Source of the DNA: Gordonia mangrovi
Lineage (GTDB): Bacteria; Actinomycetota; Actinomycetes; Mycobacteriales; Mycobacteriaceae
Direction of reading: 5' to 3'
Assembly: GCF_024734075.1 (NCBI RefSeq)
Contig: NZ_CP102850.1
Coordinates: 3,844,001-3,908,000, forward strand
DNA length: 64,000 nt
Position 1 is the stretch's first letter. Each line of letters begins with the position of its first letter. Shown in pieces: positions 36,350 through 47,624 of this stretch. Made by a program: the position numbers and the translations under genes. The notes under the pieces are model-generated. The model was not told the DNA's origin. It searched no databases and saw only the letters and a list, made by a program, of their open reading frames with translations.

Positions 36350-37963
36350 ATGGTGACCAGCACGTTCGATGCCGAGGTTCCCCGGGTGGACGGCAACGCG
36401 CCCGGTCCGCGGGCCACGCATGTCGCCAATGTCGCGACGTTGCGCGACCGACTTGCGCAGGCACGTCGTGGTGGCGGCGACAAAGCGCGCGAGCGGCACA
36501 TCTCCCGCGGCAAACTCCTTCCTCGCGACCGCGTGGACCGCCTCCTCGACGTCGGTTCGCCGTTCCTCGAGGTGTCGCCGCTCGCCGCCCACGGCATGTA
36601 CGACGGGCGAGTGCCGTCGGCGGGTGTGGTGGCCGGCGTCGGGCGGGTCGCCGGGCGTGAATGCATGATCATCGCCAACGATGCGACCGTCTCCGGCGGC
36701 ACCTACTACCCGATGACGGTGAAGAAGCACCTGCGCGCACAAGAGATCGCGGCCGCCAACCGGCTGCCGTGCATCTACCTCGTGGACTCCGGCGGCGCGA
36801 TGCTGCTGCAGCAGGACGAGGTGTTTCCCGACCGCGAACACTTCGGTCGCATCTTCTACAACCAGGCCACGATGAGTGCCGCGGGTATCCCGCAGATCGC
36901 GGCGGTGCTCGGGTCGTCGACCGCGGGTGGCGCCTACGTCCCGGCGATGAGCGACGAGACCGTGATCGTGCGCAACCAGGGCACCATCTTCCTGGCCGGC
37001 CCACCGCTGGTGAAGGCGGCGACCGGTGAGGATGTGACGGCGGAGGAACTCGGCGGCGGCGCGATGCACTCATCGGTCTCCGGCGTCACCGATCACCTCG
37101 TCGACAACGACGAGCAGGCCCTGGCCAAGGTGCGGGAGATCGTCGCCACCCTCGGCCCGCGGGAGCAACCGCAATGGGAGACGGTGCCGGCCCGCGAACC
37201 GCTGCGGCCGCAGACCGACCTCTACGACGTGGTGCCCACCGACTCGCGCACGCCCTACGACGTGCGTGAGGTGATCGAGATCATCAGCGACGGCGGCGAA
37301 TACACCGAGTTCAAGGCCAACTACGGGACCACGCTGGTCACCGCGTTCGCCCACGTGCACGGCCACCCGGTCGGCTTCATCGGCAACAACGGCGTGCTGT
37401 TCAGCGAATCCGCGCTCAAGGGGGCGCATTTCATCGAACTGTGCGATCAGCGACGCATTCCGCTGGTGTTCCTGCAGAACATCACCGGCTTCATGGTCGG
37501 CCGTGCCTACGAAGAAGGCGGCATCGCCAAGAACGGCGCCAAGATGGTCAACGCCGTGGCCTGTGCGCGCGTACCGAAACTCACGGTGATGGTGGGCGGT
37601 TCCTTCGGTGCCGGCAACTATTCGATGTGTGGCCGCGCGTATTCGCCGCGCTACCTGTGGATGTGGCCGAACGCCCGGATCTCGGTGATGGGTGGACCGC
37701 AGGCCGCCGACACCCTTGCCACGGTGCGCCGCAACCAGATCGAACGATCCGGCAACGAGTGGCCGGCCGACGATGAGGAAGCCTTCAAGGCGCCGATCCG
37801 GGAACAGTTCGAGGAGCAGTCCGACGCCTATTACTCCACGGCCCGGCTCTGGGACGACGGCATCATCGACCCGGCGCAGACCCGCACGCTCCTCGGGCTG
37901 GCCTTGGAGACCTGCCGATACGCACCGTTGACCGAACCCCGCTACGGCGTCTTCCGGATGTGA
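36350..37963 (+). CDS. accD1: acyl-CoA carboxylase beta (carboxyltransferase) subunit, MccB/AccD1 type
   Basis: 537 aa. Carboxyltransferase crotonase-like halves are clear: N-half [20 protein letters not shown] and [17 protein letters not shown]-half [20 protein letters not shown] and [19 protein letters not shown], with [15 protein letters not shown]. The gly-rich oxyanion segments and the length match 3-methylcrotonyl-CoA carboxylase beta subunits (M. tuberculosis AccD1). It transfers carboxyl from biotin to 3-methylcrotonyl-CoA in leucine catabolism. Start ATG 36350; GTG 36353 has a better distance from AAAGG. First gene of a seven-gene operon under the inverted repeat at 36322-36341. Confidence 0.93.
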   Translation: MVTSTFDAEVPRVDGNAPGPRATHVANVATLRDRLAQARRGGGDKARERHISRGKLLPRDRVDRLLDVGSPFLEVSPLAAHGMYDGRVPSAGVVAGVGRVAGRECMIIANDATVSGGTYYPMTVKKHLRAQEIAAANRLPCIYLVDSGGAMLLQQDEVFPDREHFGRIFYNQATMSAAGIPQIAAVLGSSTAGGAYVPAMSDETVIVRNQGTIFLAGPPLVKAATGEDVTAEELGGGAMHSSVSGVTDHLVDNDEQALAKVREIVATLGPREQPQWETVPAREPLRPQTDLYDVVPTDSRTPYDVREVIEIISDGGEYTEFKANYGTTLVTAFAHVHGHPVGFIGNNGVLFSESALKGAHFIELCDQRRIPLVFLQNITGFMVGRAYEEGGIAKNGAKMVNAVACARVPKLTVMVGGSFGAGNYSMCGRAYSPRYLWMWPNARISVMGGPQAADTLATVRRNQIERSGNEWPADDEEAFKAPIREQFEEQSDAYYSTARLWDDGIIDPAQTRTLLGLALETCRYAPLTEPRYGVFRM

Positions 37964-37969
37964 TTGACC

Positions 37970-40018
37970 ATGAATCAGACCAGCCCCAACTCCTCCCGGC
38001 CGATCCGCAGCGTGCTGATCGCCAATCGCGGCGAGATCGCCTGCCGCGTCATCGACACCCTGCGCCGCATGGGCATCCGCAGCATCGCGATCTACTCCGA
38101 CGCCGATTCCGACGCCCGGCACGTCCGTGAGGCGGACGTCGCCGTGCGGGTCGGCCCGGCCGCCGCGACCCAGAGCTATCTCGACATCGACGCGGTGGTG
38201 CGTGCCGCCCTCGACACCGGCGCCGACGCCGTCCACCCCGGTTACGGTTTCCTCTCGGAGAACCAGAAGTTCGCCGCCGCCCTCGACGACGCCGGGATCG
38301 TCTTCATCGGGCCGCCCGCCGAGGCGATCGCGACGATGGGTGACAAGATCACCGCACGCGCCGCAGTCACCGAACGGGATGTGCCGGTGGTGCCCGGTGT
38401 GTCACGGCCGGGCCTGTCCGACGGCGATCTCGTCGCCGCCGCCCCCGCCATCGGCTTCCCCGTCCTCATCAAGCCCAGCGCCGGTGGCGGCGGCAAGGGC
38501 ATGCATCGGGTCACCGACGCCGCCGACCTGCCCGCGGCGCTGCAGCGCGCCCGCCGCGAGGCCGGTTCCGCATTCGGCGACGACAGCCTGTTCCTCGAAC
38601 ACTTCGTGGACACCCCACGTCACATCGAGGTGCAGATCCTCGCCGACGAGCACGGCAACGTCATCCATCTCGGCGAACGTGAGTGTTCCCTGCAGCGCCG
38701 CCACCAAAAGGTGATCGAGGAGGCGCCCTCGGCGCTACTCGACGCCGAGACCCGGGCCCGCATCGGCGAGGCGGCCTGCGACGCCGCCCGCAGTGTCGGC
38801 TATGCCGGCGCGGGCACGGTGGAGTTCATCGTCTCCGCACACCGGCCCGACCAGTTCTTCTTCATGGAGATGAACACCCGGCTGCAGGTCGAACACCCGG
38901 TCACCGAGTTGGTCACCGGCGTCGACCTGGTGGAACAGCAGATCCGGGTGGCGCGCGGTGAGATCCTCGCCCTGACCCAGGCCGACATCGCACTGACCGG
39001 TCACGCGATCGAGGCCCGGGTGTACGCCGAGGATCCCGCCAACGGTTTCCTGCCCACCGGCGGCACCATCACGCGCCTGGTTCATCCCGACACCGGGCCC
39101 GGCAGCGGCGTCCGTGTCGACTCGGCGATGGCCGAGGGGCTGGTGGTCGGCAGTGACTACGATCCCATGCTGGCGAAGGTGATCGCGCACGGTCGTGACC
39201 GCGAGGAGGCTCTGGAACGGCTCGATCAGGCGCTCGCACACACCCGGGTGCTGGGGGTGGTCACCAACGTCGACTTCTGCCGCTTCGTGTTGGCGCGTCC
39301 GGAGGTTCGCGACGCCGAACTCGACACCGAGTTGCTCGACCGGCTCGTCGTCGACTACACGGTCGCCGAACCGGAACCCGAAGCACTCGTGCTGGCGGCG
39401 GTCGCCCGGATAGGTAGCCGCGACCGCGGTGACGTGTGGCAGTCGGCGGTCGGCTGGCGGATCGGTGCAATCGAACCGGTGGTCACCCGGCTCACCTGGG
39501 GCGGGCAGCATTTCACGGTCGGCATCGCGGTGACCGCGGCGACCGAGGACGCGGTGTCCGGTCGGGCGCGGGTCACCTACGAGGAACAGGACCGTGGTGA
39601 CTGGGACGCCGACGTCGAATACCGCCGGATACGGCGCGGCACAGCGGATGCCGACGGAACCCGCCGTCTGATCATCGACGGCGTGAGTCAGTCTTGGTCG
39701 AAAGCAGAGATCGACGGGACCTGGTGGGTGTCCGGGCCGCACGGTACGTGGCAACTCGAACTCGCGCGTCCGCTGCTCGACGAAGCGGCGGCCGACAACG
39801 CCGGGGAGATCCTGAGCCCGATGCCGGGCACCGTGGTCGCCGTACCCGCCACCGCCGGTGACACCGTCGCGGCAGGCAACCCGATCGTCGTGGTCGAGGC
39901 AATGAAGATGGAACACACGCTCACCGCACCGATCGACGGTGTCGTCGCGGTCTCTGTCCGCGTCGGAGACAAGGTCGCGGCCGGTCAGGCGCTGGCAGAT
40001 GTGCAGAAGGAGAACTGA
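37970..40018 (+). CDS. accA1: acyl-CoA carboxylase alpha subunit (biotin carboxylase + BCCP), AccA1/MccA type
   Basis: 682 aa. The biotin carboxylase part runs from [20 protein letters not shown] through the ATP-grasp loop [12 protein letters not shown] and [16 protein letters not shown] linker domain follows, and the biotinyl domain ends the protein with EAMKMEHTL, the Lys being biotinylated. Together with AccD1 it forms methylcrotonyl-CoA carboxylase. ATG 37970 is preferred over TTG 37964; only a few bases separate it from the previous stop. The stop overlaps the next ATG by one base. Confidence 0.94.
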   Translation: MNQTSPNSSRPIRSVLIANRGEIACRVIDTLRRMGIRSIAIYSDADSDARHVREADVAVRVGPAAATQSYLDIDAVVRAALDTGADAVHPGYGFLSENQKFAAALDDAGIVFIGPPAEAIATMGDKITARAAVTERDVPVVPGVSRPGLSDGDLVAAAPAIGFPVLIKPSAGGGGKGMHRVTDAADLPAALQRARREAGSAFGDDSLFLEHFVDTPRHIEVQILADEHGNVIHLGERECSLQRRHQKVIEEAPSALLDAETRARIGEAACDAARSVGYAGAGTVEFIVSAHRPDQFFFMEMNTRLQVEHPVTELVTGVDLVEQQIRVARGEILALTQADIALTGHAIEARVYAEDPANGFLPTGGTITRLVHPDTGPGSGVRVDSAMAEGLVVGSDYDPMLAKVIAHGRDREEALERLDQALAHTRVLGVVTNVDFCRFVLARPEVRDAELDTELLDRLVVDYTVAEPEPEALVLAAVARIGSRDRGDVWQSAVGWRIGAIEPVVTRLTWGGQHFTVGIAVTAATEDAVSGRARVTYEEQDRGDWDADVEYRRIRRGTADADGTRRLIIDGVSQSWSKAEIDGTWWVSGPHGTWQLELARPLLDEAAADNAGEILSPMPGTVVAVPATAGDTVAAGNPIVVVEAMKMEHTLTAPIDGVVAVSVRVGDKVAAGQALADVQKEN

Positions 40019-41163
40019 TGGAACTCAGTCAGGACCACACCGATCTGATCCACACGGTGCGCGATTTCGCGCAGTCGGTGGTGGCGCCGGTGTCGGCGAA
40101 ACACGATGAAGAACACAGCTTTCCGTACGAAGTCGTCTCCCAGATGGGCAAGATCGGCTTGTTCGGCCTGCCGTTCCCCGAGGAATACGGCGGCATGGGC
40201 GGCGACTACTTCGCTCTCGCCCTGGCGCTCGAAGAACTCGGCAAGGTGGACCAGTCGGTGGCCATCACACTGGAGGCCGGCGTCGGCCTCGGCGCCATGC
40301 CGATCTACAAGTTCGGTTCCGAAGAGCAGAAGCAGAAGTGGCTGCCGGACCTCACCTCGGGCCGGGCGTTGGCCGGATTCGGGCTCACCGAACCCGGTGC
40401 GGGTTCGGACGCCGGCGCCACGGCGACGACCGCCAAGCGGGATGGTGACAGCTGGATCATCAATGGCGCCAAGCAGTTCATCACCAACTCGGGCACCGAC
40501 ATCACGTCGCTGGTCACGGTCACCGCGGTGACCGGAGTGAAAGACAACGGGCGAAAAGAGATCTCGACGATCATCGTCCCCTCCGACACCCCGGGCTTCA
40601 CCCCCGAACCCGCCTACAACAAGGTCGGCTGGAATGCCTCCGACACGCATCCGTTGAGTTTCGCCGACGCACGCGTGCCCGCGGAGAACCTGCTCGGCGA
40701 ACGCGGACGCGGATACGGGAACTTTCTCTCCATCCTCGATGAAGGGCGCATCGCCATCGCCGCCCTGGCGACCGGGGCGGCGCAGGGGTGCGTCGACGAG
40801 AGCGTGAAGTACGCCAAAGAGCGGCAGTCCTTCGGCAAACCCATCGGCGAGTACCAGTCCATCTCCTTCGCCATCGCCCGGATGGAGGCCCGCGCTCACG
40901 TCGCGCGCGCCGCCTACTACGACGCGGCCGCGAAGATGTTGGCGGGCAAGCCGTTCAAGAAGGAGGCCGCCATCGCCAAGATGATCTCCAGCGAGGCCGC
41001 GATGGACAACGCGCGGACGGCCACCCAGATCCATGGCGGCTACGGATTCATGAACGAGTACCCGGTGGCGCGGCACTACCGCGACTCCAAGATCCTGGAG
41101 ATCGGTGAGGGCACCACCGAGGTGCAGCTGATGCTCATCGCGCGCGAGTTGGGCTTCGCATGA
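40018..41163 (+). CDS. fadE19: branched/short-chain acyl-CoA dehydrogenase (FadE19-like)
   Basis: 381 aa. Typical flavin dehydrogenase: FGLTEPGAGSDAGATATTA binding loop, RQSFGKPIGEYQSISFAIARM, ATQIHGGYGFMNEYPVARHYRDSKI, and catalytic ILEIGEGTTEVQ with the Glu retained. Glu at that place matches short/branched-chain enzymes rather than isovaleryl-CoA dehydrogenases of the human type, whose base is on another helix. Between AccA1 and a MaoC gene, as in M. tuberculosis FadE19 (Rv2500c). It would desaturate isovaleryl- or 2-methylbutyryl-CoA and feed the carboxylase. The ATG overlaps the upstream stop. Confidence 0.92.
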   Translation: MELSQDHTDLIHTVRDFAQSVVAPVSAKHDEEHSFPYEVVSQMGKIGLFGLPFPEEYGGMGGDYFALALALEELGKVDQSVAITLEAGVGLGAMPIYKFGSEEQKQKWLPDLTSGRALAGFGLTEPGAGSDAGATATTAKRDGDSWIINGAKQFITNSGTDITSLVTVTAVTGVKDNGRKEISTIIVPSDTPGFTPEPAYNKVGWNASDTHPLSFADARVPAENLLGERGRGYGNFLSILDEGRIAIAALATGAAQGCVDESVKYAKERQSFGKPIGEYQSISFAIARMEARAHVARAAYYDAAAKMLAGKPFKKEAAIAKMISSEAAMDNARTATQIHGGYGFMNEYPVARHYRDSKILEIGEGTTEVQLMLIARELGFA

Positions 41164-41645
41164 GCGAATCGACTCGGATCGTCCAACGCGGACTCTGGTT
41201 CGAGGAGTTCACCGAGGACGCCATCTATGAGCACCGTCCGGGGCGCACCGTCACCGAGGCCGACAACGTCCTGTTCACCACGTTGACGATGAACACGCAG
41301 GCTTTGCACCTCGACGCCGCGTGGTCGGCGCAGCAACCCGGATTTGGTGGTCAACGACTGATCAACTCGATGTTCACGCTGTCGACGATCGTCGGGCTGT
41401 CGGTGTCACAGTTGACCCAGGGCACCCTGGTCGCCAACCTCGGGTTCAGCGAGGTCGCCTTCCCCGCGCCCCTGTTCGCCGGCGACACCCTCTACGCCGA
41501 GACCGAGTGCACCGGTAAACGTGAATCCCGATCGCGGCCCGGTGAAGGCGTGGTGAACTTGACTCACATCGGACGCAATCAGCACGGCGAGGTCGTTGCG
41601 CGCGCCGCTCGGGCCACGCTGGTGCGACGACAGCCAACGGAGTGA
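41160..41645 (+). CDS. MaoC-like hydratase/dehydratase
   Basis: 161 aa, single hotdog domain. Visible signs are GLWFEEFTEDAIYEHRPGRTVTEADNVLF near the N-terminus (the MaoC FEDFxxGxxxxxxGRTVTExD pattern), FPAPLFAGDTLYAET and the terminal RAARATLV strand. It is the counterpart of Rv2499c. In the pathway it could hydrate 3-methylglutaconyl-CoA to HMG-CoA or a mesaconyl-type intermediate; the exact substrate is not shown. Start overlaps the dehydrogenase stop by 4 bp (ATGA). Confidence 0.88.
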   Translation: MSESTRIVQRGLWFEEFTEDAIYEHRPGRTVTEADNVLFTTLTMNTQALHLDAAWSAQQPGFGGQRLINSMFTLSTIVGLSVSQLTQGTLVANLGFSEVAFPAPLFAGDTLYAETECTGKRESRSRPGEGVVNLTHIGRNQHGEVVARAARATLVRRQPTE

Positions 41646-42511
41646 TGATGCAATTCGCGAACGCCTGGACACCGCCCGGACCGGCACTGCTGTTCTGTCC
41701 GGCCGACCGTCCGGAGCGCTACCAGAAAGCCCTCGACCGCGCCGACGTGGTGATCCTGGACCTCGAGGATGCCGTCTCCCCGGAGAATCGGGTGACCGCC
41801 CGGGAGGCGCTGGTCGCGAACCCGATCGATCCCGACCGGACAATCGTGCGGATCAATCCGGCCGGTACCGGCGACTACCGGCGGGATCTGGCCGCCGTGG
41901 TGGAGACCAACTATCGGGTGGTGATGCAGGCCAAGGCCGAGGACGTCGATTCCATCATCGACACCGCGCTGCAGACGGTGGCGCTCATCGAGACACCCCT
42001 GGGCGCGACACGGGTCAACGAGATCGCCGCGGCGGTCAACTGCATCGGCCTGATGTGGGGTGCCGAGGATCTCGTGGCCGGGCTCGGTGGCAAATCGAGC
42101 CGGTTCGGACCGGGGGAGGAGCGGGCCGGTCAGTATCGCGACGTCGCACGGTGGGTGCGGTCCACGGTGCGCATCGCCGCGGCCGCGCATGGCAAGTTCG
42201 CAGTGGACTCGGTCCACCTCGACATCGACGACGTGTCCGGCCTGGTCGCCGAAGTGCGGGACGCCGTCGCCCTCGGCTACACCGCCACCGCCTGCATCCA
42301 CCCCTCCCAGGTCGACCACATCCGCGCCGGGTACCGGCCCTCCGACGATGAGGTCGACTGGGCGCGGCGGGTGGTGGACGGATCGGCCGAGCACGCCGGC
42401 GGTGTGTTCAAGCTCGACGGACAGATGATCGACGGCCCGGTCCTGCGCCAGGCGGAGGTCGTGCTCACCCGCGCCGGAGCCGGCGGCGACGTGCCGGACC
42501 AATCAGAGTGA
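41645..42511 (+). CDS. citE: CitE-like acyl-CoA lyase (HpcH/HpaI family)
   Basis: 288 aa, TIM barrel. Seen motifs: [33 protein letters not shown] (metal Asp/Glu), [16 protein letters not shown], and [14 protein letters not shown] with the second acidic metal ligand. No CitD/CitF subunits are present, so it is a stand-alone lyase, not citrate lyase. The M. tuberculosis equivalent Rv2498c is reported as a beta-hydroxyacyl-CoA lyase, so cleavage of HMG-CoA to acetyl-CoA and acetoacetate is a good inference. Starts ATG 41645 or 41648 overlap the MaoC stop. Confidence 0.9.
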   Translation: MMQFANAWTPPGPALLFCPADRPERYQKALDRADVVILDLEDAVSPENRVTAREALVANPIDPDRTIVRINPAGTGDYRRDLAAVVETNYRVVMQAKAEDVDSIIDTALQTVALIETPLGATRVNEIAAAVNCIGLMWGAEDLVAGLGGKSSRFGPGEERAGQYRDVARWVRSTVRIAAAAHGKFAVDSVHLDIDDVSGLVAEVRDAVALGYTATACIHPSQVDHIRAGYRPSDDEVDWARRVVDGSAEHAGGVFKLDGQMIDGPVLRQAEVVLTRAGAGGDVPDQSE

Positions 42512-42537
42512 CCACCCGCGAAGAATCGGAGCCCATC

Positions 42538-44193
42538 ATGACGCTACCGGCGTATGCACGCGGAGAGAACACACCCGAACTGCTCACCGAGACCATCGGT
42601 GCCACGTTGGCACGTACCGTGGCGTCGTTCGGCGACAACGACGCCCTGATCGATGCGCCGACGTCGCGGCAGTGGACCTACACGGAGTTTCACCACGACG
42701 TGCGTGCACTCGCGGCCGGCATGCTGCGCCTCGGCGTCAACCCGGGTGACCGCGTGGGACTGTGGTCGCCCAACCGGTCGGAGTGGGTGCTGACCCAGTA
42801 TGCAGCTGCCGAGATCGGCGCCGTACTGGTCAATCTCAATCCGGCCTATCGGCAGAACGAGATCGAGTACGCACTGACACAGTCGGGTACCTCGGTGGTG
42901 TTCGCCGCCGAGCGATTCAAGGATTCCGCCTACGCGTCGATGCTCGCCGAGGCGCGCCCGCGCTGCCCGGAGCTGCGCGAGGTGGTGCTCTTCGAGTCGC
43001 CGCAATGGACGCAGTTGCTCGACGATCCCACCGCCGAGGAAGCCGAGCGGCTGGCGCAGATCGCCGCGTCGCTCGACCCCGACGACCCGATCAACATCCA
43101 ATACACTTCGGGCACAACGGGATTCCCGAAGGGGGCGACGCTGACTCATCGCAACATCGGCAACAATGGCTATCTCGTCGGCGAGCTGCTCGACTACACC
43201 GAGTCCGACCGCATCTGCTTGCCGGTGCCGTTCTACCACTGCTTCGGGATGGTGATGGGAAACCTGGCGGCGACCAGTCATGGTGCGGCCATGGTGATCC
43301 CGGCGCCGGCCTTCGACCCGCAGGCCACCCTCGCGGCGGTGTCGGACCATCGGTGCACGAGCCTCTACGGCGTGCCGACGATGTTCATCGCCGAACTCGC
43401 GCTGCTCGACGAACGCGGCGACGAGCACGGATTCGACCTGTCGAGTCTGCGCACCGGCATCATGGCCGGGTCGCCGTGCCCCGAGCACACCATGCGGCAG
43501 GTGGTGGACCGTATGCACATGGGTGAGGTGTCGATCTGTTACGGCATGACCGAGACCTCCCCGGTCTCCACGCAGACCCGGGTCGACGATCCGCTGGAAC
43601 TGCGGGTCGGCACCGTCGGGCGGGTTGGTCCGCACCTGGAGATCAAGGTCATCGACCCGGTGACCGGCAACACGGTCGGACGCGGTGAGACCGGTGAGTT
43701 CTGCACCAAGGGTTACTCGGTGATGAAGGGTTACTGGAACGAGCCGGAGAAGACCGCCGAAGCACTCGACGACGAGGGCTGGATGCGCACCGGTGACCTG
43801 GCGGTGATGGACGACAACGGCTACGTGCGTATCACCGGCCGGATCAAGGACATGGTGATCCGCGGCGGCGAGAACATCTACCCGCGCGAGATCGAGGAAT
43901 TCCTCTACACCCACCCCGACATCCTGGATGCCCAGGTCATCGGCGTACCCGATGAGAAATACGGCGAGGAACTCATGGCGTGGGTCCGCTTGCGGGACGA
44001 CGCAACCGATTTCACCGCCGACGACCTTCGGGCGTTCGCCGACGGGAAGATCGCGCGACACAAGATCCCGCGGTATGTCCATGTGGTGAAGGAGTTCCCG
44101 ATGACGGTGACGGGCAAGGTGCGCAAGGTCGAGATGCGCGCGGAGGCCGTCGAGATCCTCGGCATCGGGTCGGCGGCGGAGCGGCGCGGGTGA
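42538..44193 (+). CDS. acyl-CoA synthetase (FadD35-like AMP-dependent ligase)
   Basis: 551 aa from ATG 42538, which has GGAG 6 bp upstream; GTG 42508 overlaps the previous stop and is the alternative. ANL superfamily motifs: [20 protein letters not shown] (phosphate loop), [50 protein letters not shown], and terminal [10 protein letters not shown] with the catalytic Lys. It activates a carboxylic acid to acyl-CoA via an adenylate. Placement suggests activation of isovalerate or another branched acid for the operon. It resembles FadD35 of the matching mycobacterial locus. Confidence 0.9.
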   Translation: MTLPAYARGENTPELLTETIGATLARTVASFGDNDALIDAPTSRQWTYTEFHHDVRALAAGMLRLGVNPGDRVGLWSPNRSEWVLTQYAAAEIGAVLVNLNPAYRQNEIEYALTQSGTSVVFAAERFKDSAYASMLAEARPRCPELREVVLFESPQWTQLLDDPTAEEAERLAQIAASLDPDDPINIQYTSGTTGFPKGATLTHRNIGNNGYLVGELLDYTESDRICLPVPFYHCFGMVMGNLAATSHGAAMVIPAPAFDPQATLAAVSDHRCTSLYGVPTMFIAELALLDERGDEHGFDLSSLRTGIMAGSPCPEHTMRQVVDRMHMGEVSICYGMTETSPVSTQTRVDDPLELRVGTVGRVGPHLEIKVIDPVTGNTVGRGETGEFCTKGYSVMKGYWNEPEKTAEALDDEGWMRTGDLAVMDDNGYVRITGRIKDMVIRGGENIYPREIEEFLYTHPDILDAQVIGVPDEKYGEELMAWVRLRDDATDFTADDLRAFADGKIARHKIPRYVHVVKEFPMTVTGKVRKVEMRAEAVEILGIGSAAERRG

Positions 44194-46172
44194 CCGTGAT
44201 CGACACCCGGGCCGGCCAGACGCAGATCCAGGCGTTCACCCGGTTCGTCGGTGATCGCACAGATCGCACGATCGACGACTACGCATCGCTGTGGCAGTGG
44301 TCGGTGGACGAGCCGGCGGCGTTCTGGCGGGCGGTGTGGGACTTCTACGACCTCGGCGCGATCGCCGTGGACGCGCCGCCGGTGACAACCGACGCCGACG
44401 TCCTGCAGGATGCGTCGATGCCCGGCGCGCAATGGTTTCCGCACATCTCGCTCAACTACGTGTCTGCCGTGCTGCGCCACCGCGAACGCCCCGGCGCCGC
44501 GGTCGTCGGCCTCGATGAGGACGGCCGACGTACCGAACTCACCTGGGCCGAACTGGCCGACGCCGCCGCCGGGTTCGCGCAGACCCTGACCGACCTCGGC
44601 GTAGGACGCGCAGATGTGGTCGCCGCCTACCTGCCGGACATCCCGGAGGCGGTGGTCGCCTTCCTGGGAACGGCACATGTCGGTGCCATCTGGTCGGGCT
44701 GTGGTCAGGACTATGCGCCCGAGGGGGCCGCCGGACGACTGGCGCAACTGCAGCCGAAGGTGCTGGTCAGCGCGGCCGGCTACCGCTACAGCGGCAAGGT
44801 GGTGGACAAGTCCGCCGACAGCGACGAACTCGCACGATTGCTCCCGGAACTGGTGGCCCACGTCGTGGTCGGCGCATCTCCGGTAGCGCGGTCTGCCGGC
44901 GGCATCCGGCGGATCGCCTACGCGGATGCCTGCGCTGCCGACGGCTCTGCCCTGCGACCGCAGCCGGTCCCGTTCGACCACCCACTCTGGGTGCTGTTCA
45001 GTTCCGGTACCACCGGCAAACCCAAGGGCATCGTGCACGGCCACGGCGGCGTCGTCGTCGAGCACCTCAAAGCGGCCGGTCTGCACGGCGATCTGGGCGC
45101 CGACGACGTCTTCTTCTGGCAGACGGCGCTGAGCTGGATGATGTGGAACTTCCAGGTCGCCGGTCTGCTCTGCGGGTCGCGCATCGTCTGTTACTCCGGA
45201 TCACCGTTGTTTCCCGATGCCGACCGGTTGTGGCAGCTCGTCGAGTCCGAAGGCGTCACCTACTTCGGCACCAGCCCGGGCCAGTTGCAGGCATCCCGCA
45301 AGGCCGGCCTGGTCCCGGGCAAGGAACACGACCTCACGGCCCTGCGCACCGTGGGCAGTACGGGATCGACGCTCGCCGCCGACCTGTTCACCTGGGTGGA
45401 CGAGAACGTCAAGGCGGGACTGCCGATCTCGTCGATCAGTGGGGGCACCGACGTCGTCACCGCGTTCGCCGGAGGGTCCACCGACGTGCCGGTCGTCGCC
45501 GGTGAGCTGTCGGTCCGCTACCTCGGTGTCGCGTTGGAGAGTTGGGCGCCCGATCGCACACCCCTGATCGACGAGGTGGGGGAGATGGTGGTGACCGCGC
45601 CGATGCCGTCGATGCCGGTGTCCTTCTGGGACGACCCGGACGGCGTGCGCTATCGCCGCGCGTACTTCGAGCACGAATGGGACTCCCCGGACGACGCGCC
45701 GGTGTGGCGCCACGGCGATTGGGTCACCGTCACCGATCGGGGCTCGCTGATCATGCACGGGCGCAGCGACGCCACCCTCAACCGCCACGGTATCCGCATG
45801 GGATCTGCCGACATCTACGAGGTGGTCGAGGGCATCGACGAGGTCGCCGAGGCGTTCGTGCTCGGTGTCGACGGCCCGGGCGGCGCGTATTGGATGCCGT
45901 TGTTCGTCACCCTGGTGCCCGGTGCCGCCCTCGACGACGATCTGCGCCGACGCATCGCGTCCGAGGTGCGGTCCCGACTGTCGCCACGACACGTCCCCGA
46001 CGAGGTCATCGAGGCGCCGGGCATCCCACACACCCGTACCGGCAAGAAGCTCGAGGTACCGGTCACCGGCATCCTCGCCGGACGCGCCGAGGTCTCCATC
46101 GACCCGAAGTCGGTGGACGACTTCGGGCTGATCGACTGGTACGCCGACCAGGGCCGCGCCCACCGCTGGTAG
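44190..46172 (+). CDS. aacS: acetoacetyl-CoA synthetase
   Basis: 660 aa from GTG 44190, which overlaps the ligase stop. Length and architecture fit acetoacetate-CoA ligases: N-terminal [23 protein letters not shown] and [17 protein letters not shown] as in AACS/acetyl-CoA synthetases; adenylation motif [35 protein letters not shown]; and [19 protein letters not shown] near the hinge, with [11 protein letters not shown] for the catalytic Lys. It re-activates acetoacetate released by HMG-CoA cleavage, letting leucine carbon reach acetyl-CoA. Last gene of the operon. Confidence 0.92.
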   Translation: MTVIDTRAGQTQIQAFTRFVGDRTDRTIDDYASLWQWSVDEPAAFWRAVWDFYDLGAIAVDAPPVTTDADVLQDASMPGAQWFPHISLNYVSAVLRHRERPGAAVVGLDEDGRRTELTWAELADAAAGFAQTLTDLGVGRADVVAAYLPDIPEAVVAFLGTAHVGAIWSGCGQDYAPEGAAGRLAQLQPKVLVSAAGYRYSGKVVDKSADSDELARLLPELVAHVVVGASPVARSAGGIRRIAYADACAADGSALRPQPVPFDHPLWVLFSSGTTGKPKGIVHGHGGVVVEHLKAAGLHGDLGADDVFFWQTALSWMMWNFQVAGLLCGSRIVCYSGSPLFPDADRLWQLVESEGVTYFGTSPGQLQASRKAGLVPGKEHDLTALRTVGSTGSTLAADLFTWVDENVKAGLPISSISGGTDVVTAFAGGSTDVPVVAGELSVRYLGVALESWAPDRTPLIDEVGEMVVTAPMPSMPVSFWDDPDGVRYRRAYFEHEWDSPDDAPVWRHGDWVTVTDRGSLIMHGRSDATLNRHGIRMGSADIYEVVEGIDEVAEAFVLGVDGPGGAYWMPLFVTLVPGAALDDDLRRRIASEVRSRLSPRHVPDEVIEAPGIPHTRTGKKLEVPVTGILAGRAEVSIDPKSVDDFGLIDWYADQGRAHRW

Positions 46173-46191
46173 CCGATCAGGGCTGATCGGC
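46172..46191 (+). terminator. hairpin at the end of the branched-chain acyl-CoA operon
   Basis: Perfect 9-bp arms GCCGATCAG and CTGATCGGC separated by only GG (the inner pairs will open). It begins inside the aacS stop codon. No T-tract. Confidence 0.55.
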
Positions 46192-46304
46192 CGGAGGTGC
46201 GGCCAGGGAGTGAACACGCCGCCCGGTGACGGCTCGGGCATGTACTAGCGTGGGGCGCGACACGCGCTCACCGCGGGGGCGAAGACGACCGAGCAGGAGA
46301 TGCG

Positions 46305-47441
46305 ATGACCTACCAGCAAGGCGGCGGGTACGGCCAGCAGGGCCAGCAGCCGGGATACGGCCAGCAGGGATATCCGGGGTACTACGGCCAAGGCGCCACC
46401 GAGGGCCAGCCGGGGGGCGCGCCCGGTTACGGTCAGCAGGCGGGACAGTCGCAGCCGGGCTCCGGCCACCAGGGCTACGGGCAGCCTGGCTATGGCCAGC
46501 AGGGCTACGGCCAGCAGGGTTACGGCCAACAGGGGTATGGCCAGCAGGGGTACGGCCAGCAGGGATATGGGCAGCAGGGCTACGGGCAGGAACAATCCCC
46601 GTACGGCCGGCAATACGCGGGTCAGACCCAGCAGTATCCGCAGCAGGGCTACGGCCAGCAGTACCCCCAGGGATATGGCCGGCCCGGATACGGCGCGCCC
46701 ACACCGGCGGGTCAGGGTCTGCCGGCCAACATCGGCCAGCTGCTCGCCGTCGCCATCGCTGCGGTCGCCGGCGTCGACGCCCTGGTCAGTTTCTGGAACC
46801 GAGGTTCCTACCTTCCGTACCTGGTGTTCATCGCGCTGCTCGCGCTGCTGACGTTGCTGCCCAAGGTGCAGGCCAAGGTCGTGGTCCCGGTGGTCGCGGC
46901 TGCGGCGGTCGCGACGGCGATCACCCAGATCTACGACGTCAGCTACACCGCCTCCGAGGGCGCCGGCATCATCACCAACTCAGGTGTCGACTACGCCCAG
47001 CTGACGCTGAGCATCATCGCCGCCGGGCTCGCGGTGTTCTGGCTGCTCGTCGCCGTGGAGATCATGAAGGTCGCGTCGTCCGACGCCTCCAGCGCCGCCG
47101 CCGCACAGCCGGCCGGGGCGCCCACGACCGGCCCGCAGACGTCTGCACCGCAGACCACGGCGTTCGGTGACGCCCAGGCCTCCGCATACGGCAGCGCGAC
47201 TGCCGGCGCGAGCGCCGCCCCGCAGCCCACCTACGATCCGTCCGCCTACACGCAGAGCCCGTCGACACCCGCTCACGCAAGCGGGACCTCGCCCGGCGGC
47301 GCCGTGTCGGAGGCGAAGCCCTACACCCCGGCCGCCGGGGCCGCAGACGCCGGTGGCTCGTCGGCCGGCTACCCGCCGGCCGCGGAGGGCCCCGACGCGA
47401 CGACAAAGATCAATCGACCCGAACAACACGGCGGCCACTGA
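46305..47441 (+). CDS. YGQQG-rich membrane protein, DUF5336/34-kDa antigen type (Rv0954-like)
   Basis: 378 aa. Residues 1-135 are a low-complexity Tyr/Gly/Gln tail with repeats of YGQQG. Residues about 140-250 hold four membrane helices ([65 protein letters not shown]). The C-terminal 120 residues are an Ala/Pro/Thr/Ser-rich tail. This is the Rv0954 arrangement, and it lies before a PerM-like gene and purN/purH exactly as in M. tuberculosis. The function is not established; mycobacterial work links it to the cell envelope or division site. ATG 46305 has AGGAGATGCG just upstream. Confidence 0.88.
   Translation: MTYQQGGGYGQQGQQPGYGQQGYPGYYGQGATEGQPGGAPGYGQQAGQSQPGSGHQGYGQPGYGQQGYGQQGYGQQGYGQQGYGQQGYGQQGYGQEQSPYGRQYAGQTQQYPQQGYGQQYPQGYGRPGYGAPTPAGQGLPANIGQLLAVAIAAVAGVDALVSFWNRGSYLPYLVFIALLALLTLLPKVQAKVVVPVVAAAAVATAITQIYDVSYTASEGAGIITNSGVDYAQLTLSIIAAGLAVFWLLVAVEIMKVASSDASSAAAAQPAGAPTTGPQTSAPQTTAFGDAQASAYGSATAGASAAPQPTYDPSAYTQSPSTPAHASGTSPGGAVSEAKPYTPAAGAADAGGSSAGYPPAAEGPDATTKINRPEQHGGH
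46491..46580 (+). repeat. 15-bp tandem repeat coding YGQQG
   Basis: Six consecutive in-frame 15-bp units, each coding YGQQG and differing only at a few synonymous third positions. More divergent copies flank the block. Units with such identity can expand or contract by slippage, so length variation between strains is likely. Confidence 0.9.
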
Positions 47442-47461
47442 CCCGCCGGTCTCGTGAAGTG

Positions 47462-47494
47462 CGTGATGCCCCGTCCATCCGGCGGGGTATCACG
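47462..47494 (+). terminator. hairpin with T-tract after the Rv0954-like gene
   Basis: 12-bp arms CGTGATGCCCCG and CGGGGTATCACG with one G-T wobble, a 9-nt loop, followed by TCGTTT. Lies 21 bp after the stop codon; a good intrinsic terminator for a high-GC genome. Confidence 0.75.
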
Positions 47495-47526
47495 TCGTTT
47501 CCGGTCTGAACACGTCGTTTCTGGTC
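47491..47526 (+). repeat. two 16-bp direct repeats upstream of the PerM-like gene
   Basis: CACGTCGTTTCCGGTC and CACGTCGTTTCTGGTC, one mismatch, 20 bp apart start to start (two helical turns). The first overlaps the terminator arm. Located about 100 bp before the next start, they could bind a regulator. Confidence 0.5.
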
Positions 47527-47624
47527 ACGACGATGCTGCGACGGCTGAGGCGTCTGTCGCTTTCTGAGGTTCACGCGGCGCGTCTGCTCGGCGTGCGTCT
47601 GGTCCCGTGTCAGGCTCATAGCCG

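Noticed and set aside
42508-42537. GTG 42508 as the start of the acyl-CoA ligase
   Set aside because: It overlaps the citE stop but lacks a ribosome site; ATG 42538 has GGAG at the right distance. Kept as an alternative.
46491-46580. Repeat cluster as possible CRISPR or regulatory array
   Set aside because: Units are in-frame codon repeats of a protein tail (YGQQG).
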